A stretch of DNA of 47,079 nucleotides from Actinomycetota bacterium (GCA_012514635.1 JAAYZX010000049.1:1-47079); one strand, 5' to 3'. Counted from the stretch's first letter, positions 32,510 through 41,234 are shown. The notes: generated from the sequence alone by a model not told the origin. Numbers and translations are program-made.

Positions 32510-33739
32510 CTACACAAGAGCACGGGCGGCGGCGGCGGCGGCGCTCATAACCGATTCGAGTGAACGACCCAACCGACGCGCCGCCGCCGCCGCATCCTCA
32601 TACTCTGCGGCCACCGTCACCGGTTCGCCGTGCCACCAGCCCACCTTCACGCGCACCGCCACCCCTTCCACATCCACCTCTACCCAAGATCGGTCCACGC
32701 GCTGTCTCTCCACCCAGCGCCGCCGCACACCCAATGTTCCGGATTCACGTATCAAGATGCCTTCCAACTCATCTTGATTCTGTGCCGTTCCCAGCACCGC
32801 AATCTCCATACCCGGACGCCCTTTCTTCATGACAACCGGTCTCAACCAGGCATCAAGAGCACCCGCTTCCAAGAGACTGCTCTGTACATAAGCCAGACGC
32901 TCGCCGGCGCAATCGTCGAGCTGAGTCTCCAGCAACCACACCCCTTCCACCCTGCCCTCACGAGACGACGACTCTGTCGCCGCTCCGCTCTCCGCGCCCA
33001 ACATGACCCGCATCACATTGGGACCGTGCTCCAGATCCATGTGGCCCGCCCCATAACCCACTGCTTCCAAAACCATGGACGGGAGGACACCCCACGCCGA
33101 CGCCAGTTCCGTCACCATAAGTGCACCGGTAGGAGTTGTGATTTCCCCCCGCTCTTCTCCGGCCCTCACAGGTATACCCCGACACAACTCAAGTGTGGCG
33201 GGTGCCGGGATTCCCACCAAGCCGTGTGCGATCCGCACGGAACCTGCACCCAGAGGCAGAGGGCCACACACTACCTGTGGCGCCCCCAGTGCATGCCACA
33301 AAGCGAAGCCTCCCACCACGTCAACCAGCGTGTCCACGGCTCCCAGCTCGTGGAAGTGCACCCTTTCCACGGGAATGCCGTGAATGGTGGCCTCCACCCT
33401 CGCCAACCGTCGCAACGCATCAACCGAGCGCCTGGTGACCTCCTCGGGTAGCTCCGCTGCCAGCACAACGGCCTCAGCCTCTGCAGGGCCCCGAACGACC
33501 CCGTCGCACGGATCCACCACATCCAGACGAAGAGCGCCGATTCCTTTCGACGTCACCCGCTCTATCACCAGCTCCACGTCTCCTACACCGAGTCGTTTCA
33601 CGGTCTCCAGCAACAGCTCTTCCAGCGGTCTCGGTTCCGTGATGTCTTTAGCTGATGACGATTCCAAGTCGAGCAACGCCGACAGCAACATGTCGCCGGC
33701 CGCTCCCGCCCAAGGGTCGATGTAGAGAATCCGAGACAC
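32510..33739 (-). CDS. larC: Nickel-pincer cofactor biosynthesis protein LarC
   Basis: A 409-aa LarC homologue, the CTP-dependent nickel-inserting cyclometallase that completes the pincer cofactor of lactate racemase-type enzymes. The N-terminus ILYIDPWAGAAGDMLLSALL and VHFHELGAVDTLVDVVGGFA (His-rich) are typical. The C-terminal domain (ETQLDDCAGERLAYVQSSLL ... VVMKKGRPGMEIAVLG) completes the single-chain form. GTG 33739 has GGAGGAGG five bases upstream. It is upstream of fhs on the same strand, so a nickel-handling gene leads a cluster whose end product AcsB is a nickel enzyme. No larA or larB is seen. Confidence 0.9.
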   Translation of the reverse strand: MSRILYIDPWAGAAGDMLLSALLDLESSSAKDITEPRPLEELLLETVKRLGVGDVELVIERVTSKGIGALRLDVVDPCDGVVRGPAEAEAVVLAAELPEEVTRRSVDALRRLARVEATIHGIPVERVHFHELGAVDTLVDVVGGFALWHALGAPQVVCGPLPLGAGSVRIAHGLVGIPAPATLELCRGIPVRAGEERGEITTPTGALMVTELASAWGVLPSMVLEAVGYGAGHMDLEHGPNVMRVMLGAESGAATESSSREGRVEGVWLLETQLDDCAGERLAYVQSSLLEAGALDAWLRPVVMKKGRPGMEIAVLGTAQNQDELEGILIRESGTLGVRRRWVERQRVDRSWVEVDVEGVAVRVKVGWWHGEPVTVAAEYEDAAAAARRLGRSLESVMSAAAAAARALV

Positions 33740-33769
33740 CGATGCCTCCTCCCATAGCCTGCAGCCTGT

Positions 33770-33806
33770 CGCAGACCAGTTTACTCGACACCCGCGCAGA
33801 CCGGTT
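33770..33806. promoter_or_regulatory. Direct repeat between larC and the XRE regulator
   Basis: CGCAGACCAGTT (33770-33781) and CGCAGACCGGTT (33795-33806), 25 bases apart, in the 148-base divergent region. They could be operators for the adjacent regulator. A TAAACT (-10-like, minus strand) lies between them. Confidence 0.4.
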
Positions 33807-33887
33807 CGATTGCAAAGCGGCCACGAAGCCCGTACACTGCGAACACACGCTGTTGGGGGACACGCGCGCTACCAGCGGACGGGGCTC

Positions 33888-34268
33888 ATGGTCGATCACA
33901 AGCGCTTGGCCAACTACATCGGCCTTACCGTGCGGCGACTCCGCCAGGATCGCGAGTTCACGCTGCAGGCTTTAGCCGACGAATCAGGGGTCTCCAAGAG
34001 CTACTTGGGAGACATTGAGAAGGGTCGCAAGAACCCTACTACCGATGTCCTGGAAGCCATCGCTCAAGCTCTAGAGGTCGCGCCGCGCCGCCTCCTGTAC
34101 CATGCCGCCCTCGATGAAGAGGACCCCTTCTTTGAGCCCGAGCAGTTGACCCTGGAGGCCGATGCAGAAGAAGTGGTGGAGACGCGCGAACTGGCGCAAT
34201 TGGCCCGTCGCCTCCGCCCGGCCGACCGGCGCCTACTGATAGACCTGGCTCGTCGACTGTCTCGCTGA
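33888..34268 (+). CDS. XRE-family transcriptional regulator
   Basis: A 126-aa regulator with an N-terminal Cro/C1 helix-turn-helix (LQALADESGVSKSYLGDIEK, GRKNPTTDVLEAIAQALEVA). The acidic C-terminal half (PEQLTLEADAEEVVETRELA) may serve dimer contacts. ATG 33888 follows GGACGGGG. It diverges from larC and so from the Wood-Ljungdahl cluster, making it a candidate regulator of that cluster or of the protease gene 8 bases downstream. Confidence 0.85.
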   Translation: MVDHKRLANYIGLTVRRLRQDREFTLQALADESGVSKSYLGDIEKGRKNPTTDVLEAIAQALEVAPRRLLYHAALDEEDPFFEPEQLTLEADAEEVVETRELAQLARRLRPADRRLLIDLARRLSR

Positions 34269-34276
34269 ACCGTCGT

Positions 34277-35305
34277 ATGGAGAAGCCGCCTCCCATCATA
34301 GATACACGGTACGAGCCTATCTTTTGTCCATGCTGCGGGCAAACGATAGAGGATCTTGACAACGCCGTCATGTGTGGCACCTGCCGCGAACTCCATCACC
34401 TGGAGTGCTGGGAGGGCAACCGCGGGTGCTGCACACCCGGTTGTCCCGCTGCGCCGCAGCAGGCCGCGGCGCCTCCCCCCTTCGCGTCGGCTTCGCCGGA
34501 CGCGCCCTATCACACCACCCACTCCCCGACTCCCCCCTCCTACCAGCCGTGGTTTCCACCCAGCGGTCCTGTTTCCGGTGTTCCGTCCCCGCATGGAGGG
34601 TTGCACGAGTTCGCTCGTTACGGTAGCTGGCTGTGGGTCATCAGCCTGCTGGTGCTGGTGGTATTGCTCTCTACTACACTGTCATTGCCCATCATTGTCG
34701 CGCTGGCCCTTCATACAGGAGACCCCGCTGCCGTCCTCGCCAATCCGTTCGTGTTGTTCGTGATCATCGCTTTAGAGGACGCTGCGTTTGTGGGTGTGGT
34801 CTACTTTCTGTTGGTTCGTCGCAAAATCACCAGTTGGCGCGACATGGGGTTGCGCGGCGCCCCCACTCTGCGTTCGTTGGGCCTGGGTGGGCTTTGGGGA
34901 ACCCTCTTCGTGATCGCGTCCTCAGCCGTTGAGCTGCTTATGCGACTCTTTGGCGTCGAACAAACGCAGGGGGCTCAGTTCCCCCTCGGTCAGGGTGGTG
35001 TAGCGGGAACCGTTGCTATCTGGGTGGCAGGAATCATCCTCGCCCCCATCACAGAAGAGATCTTCTTCCGAGGCTTCATCTTCCGAGCCATGGCGCTCCG
35101 TAAAGGCTATGTGAAGGGTGTGGTGTACAGCTCACTCGTCTTCGGCCTGGTGCACCTTAACCTTGAGGCCTTCCTGCCGATCAGCATCGGCGCAGCAATA
35201 CTGGCTGTGGGGTATAAGCGCAGCGGCGACCTTTGGGTTCCCATCATAGCGCACGCACTCAACAACCTTGTGGCCTTCCTCCTACTCACCTTCACCGCCG
35301 GCTGA
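34277..35305 (+). CDS. CPBP-family intramembrane protease with N-terminal RING-like zinc domain
   Basis: A 342-aa membrane protein. Residues 17-56 are a RING-like cross-brace (CPCCGQTIEDLDNAVMCGTC, then LHHLECW and CCTPGC). A Pro-rich linker follows, then seven or eight membrane helices with the CPBP/Abi motifs EEIFFRGFIFRA (Glu-Glu-x3-Arg), FGLVHLN (Phe-x3-His) and HALNNLVAF (His-x3-Asn). It is a predicted site-2-like Glu protease. The zinc domain resembles the prokaryotic RING modules I know from actinobacteria and chloroflexi. It follows the XRE regulator by 8 bases. Confidence 0.87.
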   Translation: MEKPPPIIDTRYEPIFCPCCGQTIEDLDNAVMCGTCRELHHLECWEGNRGCCTPGCPAAPQQAAAPPPFASASPDAPYHTTHSPTPPSYQPWFPPSGPVSGVPSPHGGLHEFARYGSWLWVISLLVLVVLLSTTLSLPIIVALALHTGDPAAVLANPFVLFVIIALEDAAFVGVVYFLLVRRKITSWRDMGLRGAPTLRSLGLGGLWGTLFVIASSAVELLMRLFGVEQTQGAQFPLGQGGVAGTVAIWVAGIILAPITEEIFFRGFIFRAMALRKGYVKGVVYSSLVFGLVHLNLEAFLPISIGAAILAVGYKRSGDLWVPIIAHALNNLVAFLLLTFTAG

Positions 35306-35372
35306 CTGAGACGGTGGCGCCGGTGCGCCATACACCTGCTTACAGCTTCAGGCTACCTCATTGGTGTGAGTT

Positions 35373-35750
35373 TCAGCCCCAGCCCAACTCCTCCAGACGC
35401 TCGTCGTCGATGCCGAAGTAGTGCGCCACCTCATGCAGGACGGTCGTCCGCACCTGAGATCTTATGGCGTCTGCATCCTGGCCCGCCACCATCTCTATGG
35501 GTTGCTGGTAGATGGTGATCAAGTCGGGCTCCACCCCCGCGTACCACACACCGCGCTCAGTCAACGGGACGCCATGATACAAACCGAGGAGTGTGCGCCG
35601 GCTCTGAGGAGAAATCCCAACACGCTCCAGCTCCTCAGCCGTCGGCCGGTCTTCCACAATCACCTCGATGTTTTCCAGCGCGTTCAGGAACTCATCCGGC
35701 AGCGAGGCCAGCGCCTCTTCCACCAGAGCCTCAAACTCCTCACGTCTCAC
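35373..35750 (-). CDS. Small zincin-type metallopeptidase (minimal MMP-like)
   Basis: A 125-aa protein with the zinc motif VRTTVLHEVAHYFGIDDERL (His-Glu-x2-His) near the end, and LYHGVPLTERGVWYAGVEPD in the middle, as in the DUF1025/minimal metallopeptidase family. Start GTG 35750 is chosen: GGGAG lies seven bases upstream and it gives the family N-terminus VRREEFEALVEEAL. The longer frame to 35846 would overlap rdgB. It is the last gene of the murI-rph-rdgB run. Confidence 0.88.
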   Translation of the reverse strand: MRREEFEALVEEALASLPDEFLNALENIEVIVEDRPTAEELERVGISPQSRRTLLGLYHGVPLTERGVWYAGVEPDLITIYQQPIEMVAGQDADAIRSQVRTTVLHEVAHYFGIDDERLEELGWG

Positions 35751-35772
35751 AAATCGTCTCCCAGCACACCCT

Positions 35773-36399
35773 TTACCCCAGGATGTCGAGTTCCCGCAAA
35801 CGAGCCACAAGCGCCCGCGCTGCATTTCCACGGTGCGATACCGCATCCTTGTCCTCTGCCCCCGCTTCCGCCAGGGTTACATCCCATCCCTGCGGGCGGA
35901 ACACGGGATCGTAACCGAACCCCTGTGTGCCTCGTGGTTCGTGCTCGATCTCGCCTCTCAACACGCCGCGCGCATTCACTATCAGCATCCCGTCGCAACC
36001 AGATATGGGCGCTGTTGAGGCGGGAGGCGCCAGCAATACCAACTCGCACACAAACTGCGCACCCCGCTCCCCAGACCCCTCCAACTCCTGCAAAAGACGT
36101 GCCACGTTATCGCTGTCGTCGGCGGCTTCACCTGCGAACCGCGCAGAGCGAACGCCCGGCCGTCCTTCTAGCGCATCCACTTCCAAACCTGAATCGTCGG
36201 CCAGTACGGCCACCGTCCCACCGAGGGTCGCGAAGGCCGATTGCGCCTTCAGTTCGGCATTTTCGGCGAAGCTGGTACCGGTCTCCTCCGGCAGACTTAT
36301 AGTTTCGGGCAGCACATCTACCGACAGGTCCGGTCCCAGCAGTCTGGCAAATTCACGTGCTTTGCCGACATTGCGGCTGGCCAGCACTACGTGGAGCAT
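35773..36399 (-). CDS. rdgB: XTP/dITP diphosphatase
   Basis: A Ham1/RdgB house-cleaning pyrophosphatase of 208 aa that removes ITP and XTP from the nucleotide pool. MLHVVLASRNVGKAREFARL is the N-terminal motif. TSFAENAELKAQSAF, VLADDSGLEVDALEGRPGVR and FGYDPVFRPQG carry the metal and base site, and AVSHRGNAARAL ends the enzyme. ATG 36399 gives the usual N-terminus; ATG 36426 overlaps the rph end and is possible. Confidence 0.93.
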   Translation of the reverse strand: MLHVVLASRNVGKAREFARLLGPDLSVDVLPETISLPEETGTSFAENAELKAQSAFATLGGTVAVLADDSGLEVDALEGRPGVRSARFAGEAADDSDNVARLLQELEGSGERGAQFVCELVLLAPPASTAPISGCDGMLIVNARGVLRGEIEHEPRGTQGFGYDPVFRPQGWDVTLAEAGAEDKDAVSHRGNAARALVARLRELDILG

Positions 36400-36418
36400 A
36401 ACCGTCGCCTGCGAATCA

Positions 36419-37210
36419 TTACCCATCCCGTCCGGCTCGAGAGCGATACACGTCGGTTATCACCTCCGTCTGCACCGCAGAGATAGTCCGTAAACCTTCT
36501 TCCGCCAGATCCAGCAATTGGTCAAACGCTTCCCTGCTGAAGGGAACGATCTCAGCCGTAGCCTGCACCTCGATGAGCTTTCCGGCTCCGGTCATCACCA
36601 CATTCATATCCACATCTGCCGCAGCGTCCTCTGCGTATTCCAGATCAAGAATGGGCATTCCCGCCACCACGCCCACGCTCACCGCCGCAACAGAATCCGC
36701 CAGCGGCAGAGCCCGCAGCCGTCCTTCATCCACCGCTTTCATCAGGGCCAGATGCAGTGCCAAGTAGCCGCCGCTCACAGCGGCACAGCGAGTGCCTCCG
36801 TCGGCTTCAATCACGTCGCAATCCACGTAAAGTGTACGTTCACCGAGAGCACCAAAATCAACCACGGCACGTAGGCTGCGCCCGATGAGACGCTGTATTT
36901 CAACGGTGCGCCCGTCCTGGCGACCCCGTGATGCCTCCCGAGGGGTGCGCTGATGAGTAGAGGCGGGAAGAAGTGAATATTCAGCCGTCAACCAACCTTC
37001 GCGGCTGCCACGCCGCCAGCCCGGCACCCCATCCACCAGACTGGCCGCACATATCACACGGGTCCTTCCCAATTCCAGAAGCACGGACCCATCCGCCGGC
37101 CCTATAAACCCCGGAGTCACATGCAGAGAACGCAACTCTCCGGGGTCTCGCCCGCCCATCCTGGGCTTAGTCGGTGGTCCGTCGGTGTACTGTATATCGA
37201 GATCAGCCAT
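36419..37210 (-). CDS. rph: Ribonuclease PH
   Basis: A 263-aa phosphorolytic 3'-5' exoribonuclease for tRNA trimming. GSVLLELGRTRVICAASLVD, TAEYSLLPASTHQRTPREAS, RGRQDGRTVEIQRLIGRSLR and YVDCDVIEADGGTRCAAVSG are the family motifs. The phosphate-site residues are in place. Start ATG 37210 gives MADLDIQYTD and overlaps the murI end by 8 bases. The longer frame upstream would sit inside murI. It overlaps or abuts rdgB, as in many genomes. Confidence 0.95.
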   Translation of the reverse strand: MADLDIQYTDGPPTKPRMGGRDPGELRSLHVTPGFIGPADGSVLLELGRTRVICAASLVDGVPGWRRGSREGWLTAEYSLLPASTHQRTPREASRGRQDGRTVEIQRLIGRSLRAVVDFGALGERTLYVDCDVIEADGGTRCAAVSGGYLALHLALMKAVDEGRLRALPLADSVAAVSVGVVAGMPILDLEYAEDAAADVDMNVVMTGAGKLIEVQATAEIVPFSREAFDQLLDLAEEGLRTISAVQTEVITDVYRSRAGRDG

Positions 37211-38093
37211 CTGCAACAGTAACTCCCACTGTCTCTTCGCAAGAATCGCCCGTCTCTCCCCACAAATGCACCCGGCGAATAGGCAACTGCAGAAAGCGTG
37301 TACCCACAGTCCTGAAGCCTTCGGGATCCGACGTAGCATAGAACTTATACGAGCCTTCGCGCTCACGTTCATTCCCAATCTGCTTGCGCTCCAGGATCTC
37401 CACCACTTCCCGAGCGATCTCTTGCGCCGAGTTCACCAACGCCACACTCGGACCCAAGACCCTTCTCAACATGGGCATGAGCAGAGGATAGTGTGTACAG
37501 CCTAGGATAACCGTGTCCACAGCCGCTCGTTTCAGCGGCGCCACGTACTCTCGTACTGCGCTCTCCACCCGTTCCGAGAAGACATCGCCCTCCTGGATCA
37601 AGGGAGCCAGTAGAGGACAGGCCACCGCCTCCACTTCGATACCCGCATCAAGCGCACGCAGGGCTTTTTGGTAGCTGGCAGAGAACACCGTAGCTTCGGT
37701 GGCCATCAAGCCCACGCGACGACTGCGCGTAGCCTGCACTGCGACACGCGCGCCCGGCATGACCACCCCTACCACAGGCGTGGCAAACGCAGCCTGCAAC
37801 TGCGGGAGGGCCACAGCCGTAGCCGAGTTGCAGGCCACGATGACCAGCTTGACCTGTCGCTCCACCAGGAAGCCGGCGTTGCGCAGAGCGAGACCTCTCA
37901 CTTCCTCGTGACTACGCGACCCGTACGGGAAGGAGCTGGTATCACCCAGATAAATGAAATCTTCGTGTGGAAGGCTGACCAAGCACTCATGAAGCACAGT
38001 CAGACCCCCCACACCCGAATCAAAAACCCCGATGGGACGCGGGTCTGGCTTGTGTCTGTCGTGCTGATGTGCGTCCGGGATGCGGCCTGACAT
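37203..38093 (-). CDS. murI: Glutamate racemase
   Basis: A 296-aa glutamate racemase that supplies D-glutamate for peptidoglycan. PIGVFDSGVGGLTVLHECLV holds the N-terminal Asp and Ser. LVIVACNSATAVALPQLQ and VILGCTHYPLLMPML carry the two catalytic cysteines. It has a short hydrophilic N-terminal extension with several His. It heads the murI-rph-rdgB-peptidase run on the minus strand. Confidence 0.95.
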   Translation of the reverse strand: MSGRIPDAHQHDRHKPDPRPIGVFDSGVGGLTVLHECLVSLPHEDFIYLGDTSSFPYGSRSHEEVRGLALRNAGFLVERQVKLVIVACNSATAVALPQLQAAFATPVVGVVMPGARVAVQATRSRRVGLMATEATVFSASYQKALRALDAGIEVEAVACPLLAPLIQEGDVFSERVESAVREYVAPLKRAAVDTVILGCTHYPLLMPMLRRVLGPSVALVNSAQEIAREVVEILERKQIGNEREREGSYKFYATSDPEGFRTVGTRFLQLPIRRVHLWGETGDSCEETVGVTVADG

Positions 38094-38149
38094 ATCTTGG
38101 GCATTCTACCAGAACGCCCTCGTTCACCTAGGCTGCGACCTCGGGTATC

Positions 38150-38458
38150 CTACGGAACACGTACTCCCGGGAACCGGCAGCAAAAGCTCTCCACCACCGT
38201 ATTGAGCCGCGCCACGAGACCCTTCTGACACAAGGCGTCCAAGCACAACACCAAAGATTCCTCAGAAAGCCCGCAGGCGATACGAAGCTTCCCCATAGTT
38301 GCCCCGGTGGGATGACCCGCCACAGCATTGAGAACAAGGGCTTCCTCATCCGTGAGCCGCGCCAGAACGGCTCCATCCGATGAAGATGTCTGTGCCTTTT
38401 CGTTCTTCAGCCGAGCTTCGAGATCGAACGCTTTTCCTCTCGACATTGCCTCTTGCAT
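38150..38458 (-). CDS. Small winged-helix-like protein
   Basis: A 102-aa protein. LTDEEALVLNAVAGHPTGAT, MGKLRIACGLSEESLVLCLD and ALCQKGLVARL have the helix pattern of a winged helix. The Cys residues near the end have no clear motif. ATG 38458 has AAAGGGG about six bases upstream; the longer frame has none. It lies 56 bases before murI on the same strand. The function is not recognised, and a DNA-binding role is an inference. Confidence 0.6.
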   Translation of the reverse strand: MQEAMSRGKAFDLEARLKNEKAQTSSSDGAVLARLTDEEALVLNAVAGHPTGATMGKLRIACGLSEESLVLCLDALCQKGLVARLNTVVESFCCRFPGVRVP

Positions 38459-38624
38459 GGGAGCCCCTTTCACTCCCGGCCCATGCGTCCAAACGAAAGT
38501 TACACCCATCGCAACACTCACAGGCCAACGTCATTCCTCGGTGCATGTTGTCTTCCCACTCCGATGCAGATACAAACCAACACAACACCTCGGGACCTGT
38601 GCGAGGCAACCGTCAGACAGAAGG

Positions 38625-38667
38625 GCGGCGGCCCCCGCACGGCACAGTTCCGTGCGGGGGCCGCCGC
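38625..38667. terminator. GC-rich hairpin after sod
   Basis: GCGGCGGCCCCCGCACGG, loop CACAGTT, and its exact complement: an 18-base perfect stem 20 bases past the sod stop codon. No run of U follows on the minus strand, so it is either a U-less terminator or a transcript-stabilising hairpin. Confidence 0.7.
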
Positions 38668-38687
38668 CGCTTCGCTTCTAACCCAAT

Positions 38688-39275
38688 CTAACCGGCTTTG
38701 GCGTAGTTTTCCGCTACGAAATCCCAGTTGACAAGCGACGCCAGAAAGACCTCGAGATATTGTGGGCGGGCATTGCGATAGTCGATGTAATAGGCGTGCT
38801 CCCATACGTCTACGGTGAGCAGCGGAATCTGTCCGTGCTTCTGCGGCAGATCGGCGTTACCGGTCTTGGTAACCTTGAGCTTACCGTCTTCCAGTACCAG
38901 CCATGCCCAACCGGACCCAAACTGCGTAGCTCCTGCCTGCGCGAACTCGGTCTTGAAAGCGTCGTACGATCCGAAGTCACGAACAATGGCCTCGGCCAGT
39001 GCGCCTGTCGGCTCACCGCCGCCGCCCGGCTTCATGCAATCCCAGTAGAACGTGTGGTTCCACGTCTGTGCCGCATTGTTGAAAATCCCACCCTCTGACT
39101 GCAGTATGATCTCCTCAAGCGTCTTGGCCGCGAAGTCCGTCCCTTCGATGAGGCCGTTGAGGTTGGTGACGTACGCGTTATGGTGCTTACCATGATGAAA
39201 CTCCAGCGTCTCCGCGCTCAGGTACGGCTGAAGAGCATCCTTGGCATACGGAAGATCAGGCAATACAAAAGCCAT
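38688..39275 (-). CDS. sodA: Superoxide dismutase (Fe/Mn type)
   Basis: A 195-aa cytoplasmic Fe/Mn superoxide dismutase. Metal ligands are visible in FHHGKHHNAYVTNLNGL (His), WNHTFYWDCM (His), and LTVDVWEHAYYIDYRNARPQ (Asp and His). QAGATQFGSGWAWLVLEDGK is typical of the family; metal choice cannot be told. For an anaerobe it indicates defence of oxygen-labile enzymes. It is a single-gene unit with a strong hairpin after it. Confidence 0.95.
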   Translation of the reverse strand: MAFVLPDLPYAKDALQPYLSAETLEFHHGKHHNAYVTNLNGLIEGTDFAAKTLEEIILQSEGGIFNNAAQTWNHTFYWDCMKPGGGGEPTGALAEAIVRDFGSYDAFKTEFAQAGATQFGSGWAWLVLEDGKLKVTKTGNADLPQKHGQIPLLTVDVWEHAYYIDYRNARPQYLEVFLASLVNWDFVAENYAKAG

Positions 39276-39376
39276 CTTTATCTCCTTCGCGAAGTGGTAA
39301 GAATGACTGCAACAGAGTCCATCTACCCGACCTCAACCGCGCACAAACCCTCTCTTCCTTCTTGTCCCGAATACCC

Positions 39377-40711
39377 TCAGTCACCCAACCCATATTCCTT
39401 GAGGAACTTATCGAGCACCGCGGTCAGCGACGGCTCGCCGGTTTCACTCAGTTCATACGTTACCCGCACGATAGGTTTGTTCACGTTAATCACGCGACAT
39501 ACGTCGGATGGCGTGGCTACAACCACTACATCGGCCGGCACAGCCTCGATGGTGGCCTCCAGGTCCCGGAGCTGCTCCGGGAAGTATCCCACTGCCGGCA
39601 GAACCGGCCCCAGATGAGAGTATTTCTCGTACACAGAGGCCAGCTCGCCCACTGCGTAGGGACGCGGGTCAACTATTTCCGCTGCACCATATTGCCGAGC
39701 GGCCTGCTCCCCGGCTCCCGTCTCCATGCCACCGTGAGTCAATGTGGGGCCGTCCTCCACCACCAGGACCCGCTTCCCCTGAATCAGATCAGATTCGTCG
39801 GCCATGATCAGGGAGTCCGCCCGCACGATGACGGCATTTGGGTTGACTTCTGCCACGGTACGCGCCAGCTGCTCCACATTCTCCTCCGGAGCAGATCCGG
39901 CTTTATTGATGACTACTACTTGGGCACGCCTCAGGCTGACTTCTCCTGGATGATAAGACATCTCATGGCCCGGGCGGAACGGATCAACCACCACGATATC
40001 GAGGTCGGGTTTGACAAACGAGAAATCGTTGTTGCCGCCGTCCCAGATGATAACGGAGGCCTCCCGTTGAGCCTCCTCCACGATGGCTGCGTAGTCCACC
40101 CCCGCGTAGACAATCAGACCGCGCCGGAGATGGGGCTCGTACTCCTCCCGCTCTTCCACTGTGGTCTCGTGGAGCTCCATGTCGTCCAGTCCCGCGAAGC
40201 GCTGTACCCGTTGCCGCACCAAATCTCCATACGGCATAGGGTGCCTGATTATCACCGGTTTCACGCCGTGAGCCAGCAGCAGATCTGCAAGAAACCGCGA
40301 CGTCTGGCTTTTCCCCGCTCCTGTGCGCGTGGCTCCCACGGAGATAACGGGCACCTCCGCCGCAACCATCGTCGCCTCCGGGCCTAATAGCGCAAAATTG
40401 GCCCCGGCCGCAAGCACCCGCGAGGCCTGGTGCATCACGTACTCATGCGACACATCACTGTACGCGAACACCACTTCGTCAATGCTCTCGCGCTTGATGA
40501 GTTCTTCGAGATCATCTTCCGGAACAATGGCAATCCCCTCAGGGTACCTCTCTCCCGCCAACTCAGCCGGATACCGACGACCGGCGATCCGGGGGATCTG
40601 CGCTGCCGTAAACGCCACCACTTTCACGTCTGGGTCTTCCCGGTAAACAGTGTTGAAGTTATGGAAGTCTCGGCCGGCTGCTCCCATAATCACTATTCTC
40701 CGCTCCGCCAC
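39377..40711 (-). CDS. Cyclic 2,3-diphosphoglycerate synthetase-like P-loop protein
   Basis: A 444-aa protein of the COG2403 predicted GTPase/cyclic-2,3-diphosphoglycerate synthetase family. A Rossmann-like N-terminus (ERRIVIMGAAGRDFHNFNTV, RYPAELAGERYPEGI) precedes a P-loop domain (VGATRTGAGKSQTSRFLADL, then VIIWDGGNNDFSF and VINKAGSAPEENVEQLARTV). Start GTG 40711 has GGAGG seven bases upstream; the longer frame does not. cDPG is a thermoprotectant of some archaeal methanogens. Bacterial relatives are mostly untested, so the product is unproven. Confidence 0.8.
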   Translation of the reverse strand: MAERRIVIMGAAGRDFHNFNTVYREDPDVKVVAFTAAQIPRIAGRRYPAELAGERYPEGIAIVPEDDLEELIKRESIDEVVFAYSDVSHEYVMHQASRVLAAGANFALLGPEATMVAAEVPVISVGATRTGAGKSQTSRFLADLLLAHGVKPVIIRHPMPYGDLVRQRVQRFAGLDDMELHETTVEEREEYEPHLRRGLIVYAGVDYAAIVEEAQREASVIIWDGGNNDFSFVKPDLDIVVVDPFRPGHEMSYHPGEVSLRRAQVVVINKAGSAPEENVEQLARTVAEVNPNAVIVRADSLIMADESDLIQGKRVLVVEDGPTLTHGGMETGAGEQAARQYGAAEIVDPRPYAVGELASVYEKYSHLGPVLPAVGYFPEQLRDLEATIEAVPADVVVVATPSDVCRVINVNKPIVRVTYELSETGEPSLTAVLDKFLKEYGLGD

Positions 40712-40796
40712 GTGACCGCCTCCCGCTAATATCGGATTTCTTTCTGCCATACCGCCCCGCGGCCAACACGCAACTGCCGCGGAGATGCGACTGGTG

Positions 40797-40830
40797 GCGG
40801 GGCCCCTGCCGCCAACGGCAGGGGCCCCGC
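40797..40830. terminator. Hairpin at the 3' end of the RNase P RNA gene
   Basis: GCGGGGCCCCTGCCG, loop CCAA, exact complement: a perfect 15-base stem directly past the RNA's 3' end on the minus strand. There is no U-run. Confidence 0.75.
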
Positions 40831-40832
40831 TT

Positions 40833-41197
40833 TAGCAGCCCTGTAAGCCGGATTCTGTCGAGGACAGCCATCCATCTGGGACGCACGTTACCGTACGCCT
40901 CGTGCGGCCAACCCGGAAGCTTCGGACGAGCAGTCCTCAAGCGCTTCCCTTCGCGGCCTTGCTCCAGGTGGGGTTTGCCTGGCCGCCGTGTCACCACGAC
41001 GCCGGTGCGCTCTTACCGCACCATTTCACCGTTACCCGCCATGGGCGCACCCACGACAGGCTGTGTCATTTCTGTGGCACTTTCCCTAAGGTTTCCCTCG
41101 CTGGACGCTATCCAGCACCCTGCTCTACGGAGTCCGGACTTTCCTCGAAGGACGCTGGAATTAACCAACTCCCCCGTAGCTGCCCAGGCTGCACTTC
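40833..41197 (-). ncRNA. rnpB: RNase P RNA, bacterial type A
   Basis: Catalytic RNA of RNase P, which matures the 5' ends of tRNAs. On the minus strand the conserved pieces appear in order: GAGGAAAGTCCGGACTCC, GGGAAAGTGCCACAGAAA, GGTAAGAGCGCACC, GGCAAACCCC and ACAGAATCCGGCTTACAG. Helix P1 forms from GCAGCC near 41190 and GGCTGC near 40840. About 365 bases in length, standard for type A. The ends are set by P1 and the following hairpin and may be off by a few bases. It lies between the cDPG synthetase-like gene and oppF. Confidence 0.95.
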
Positions 41198-41234
41198 GCA
41201 GTGTACCACCATGTGGCCACAAGAACCGAGTTGG

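Noticed and set aside
41200-41234. A riboswitch or leader between oppF and rnpB.
   Set aside because: Only about 37 bases lie between the genes, with no structure beyond the RNase P RNA itself.
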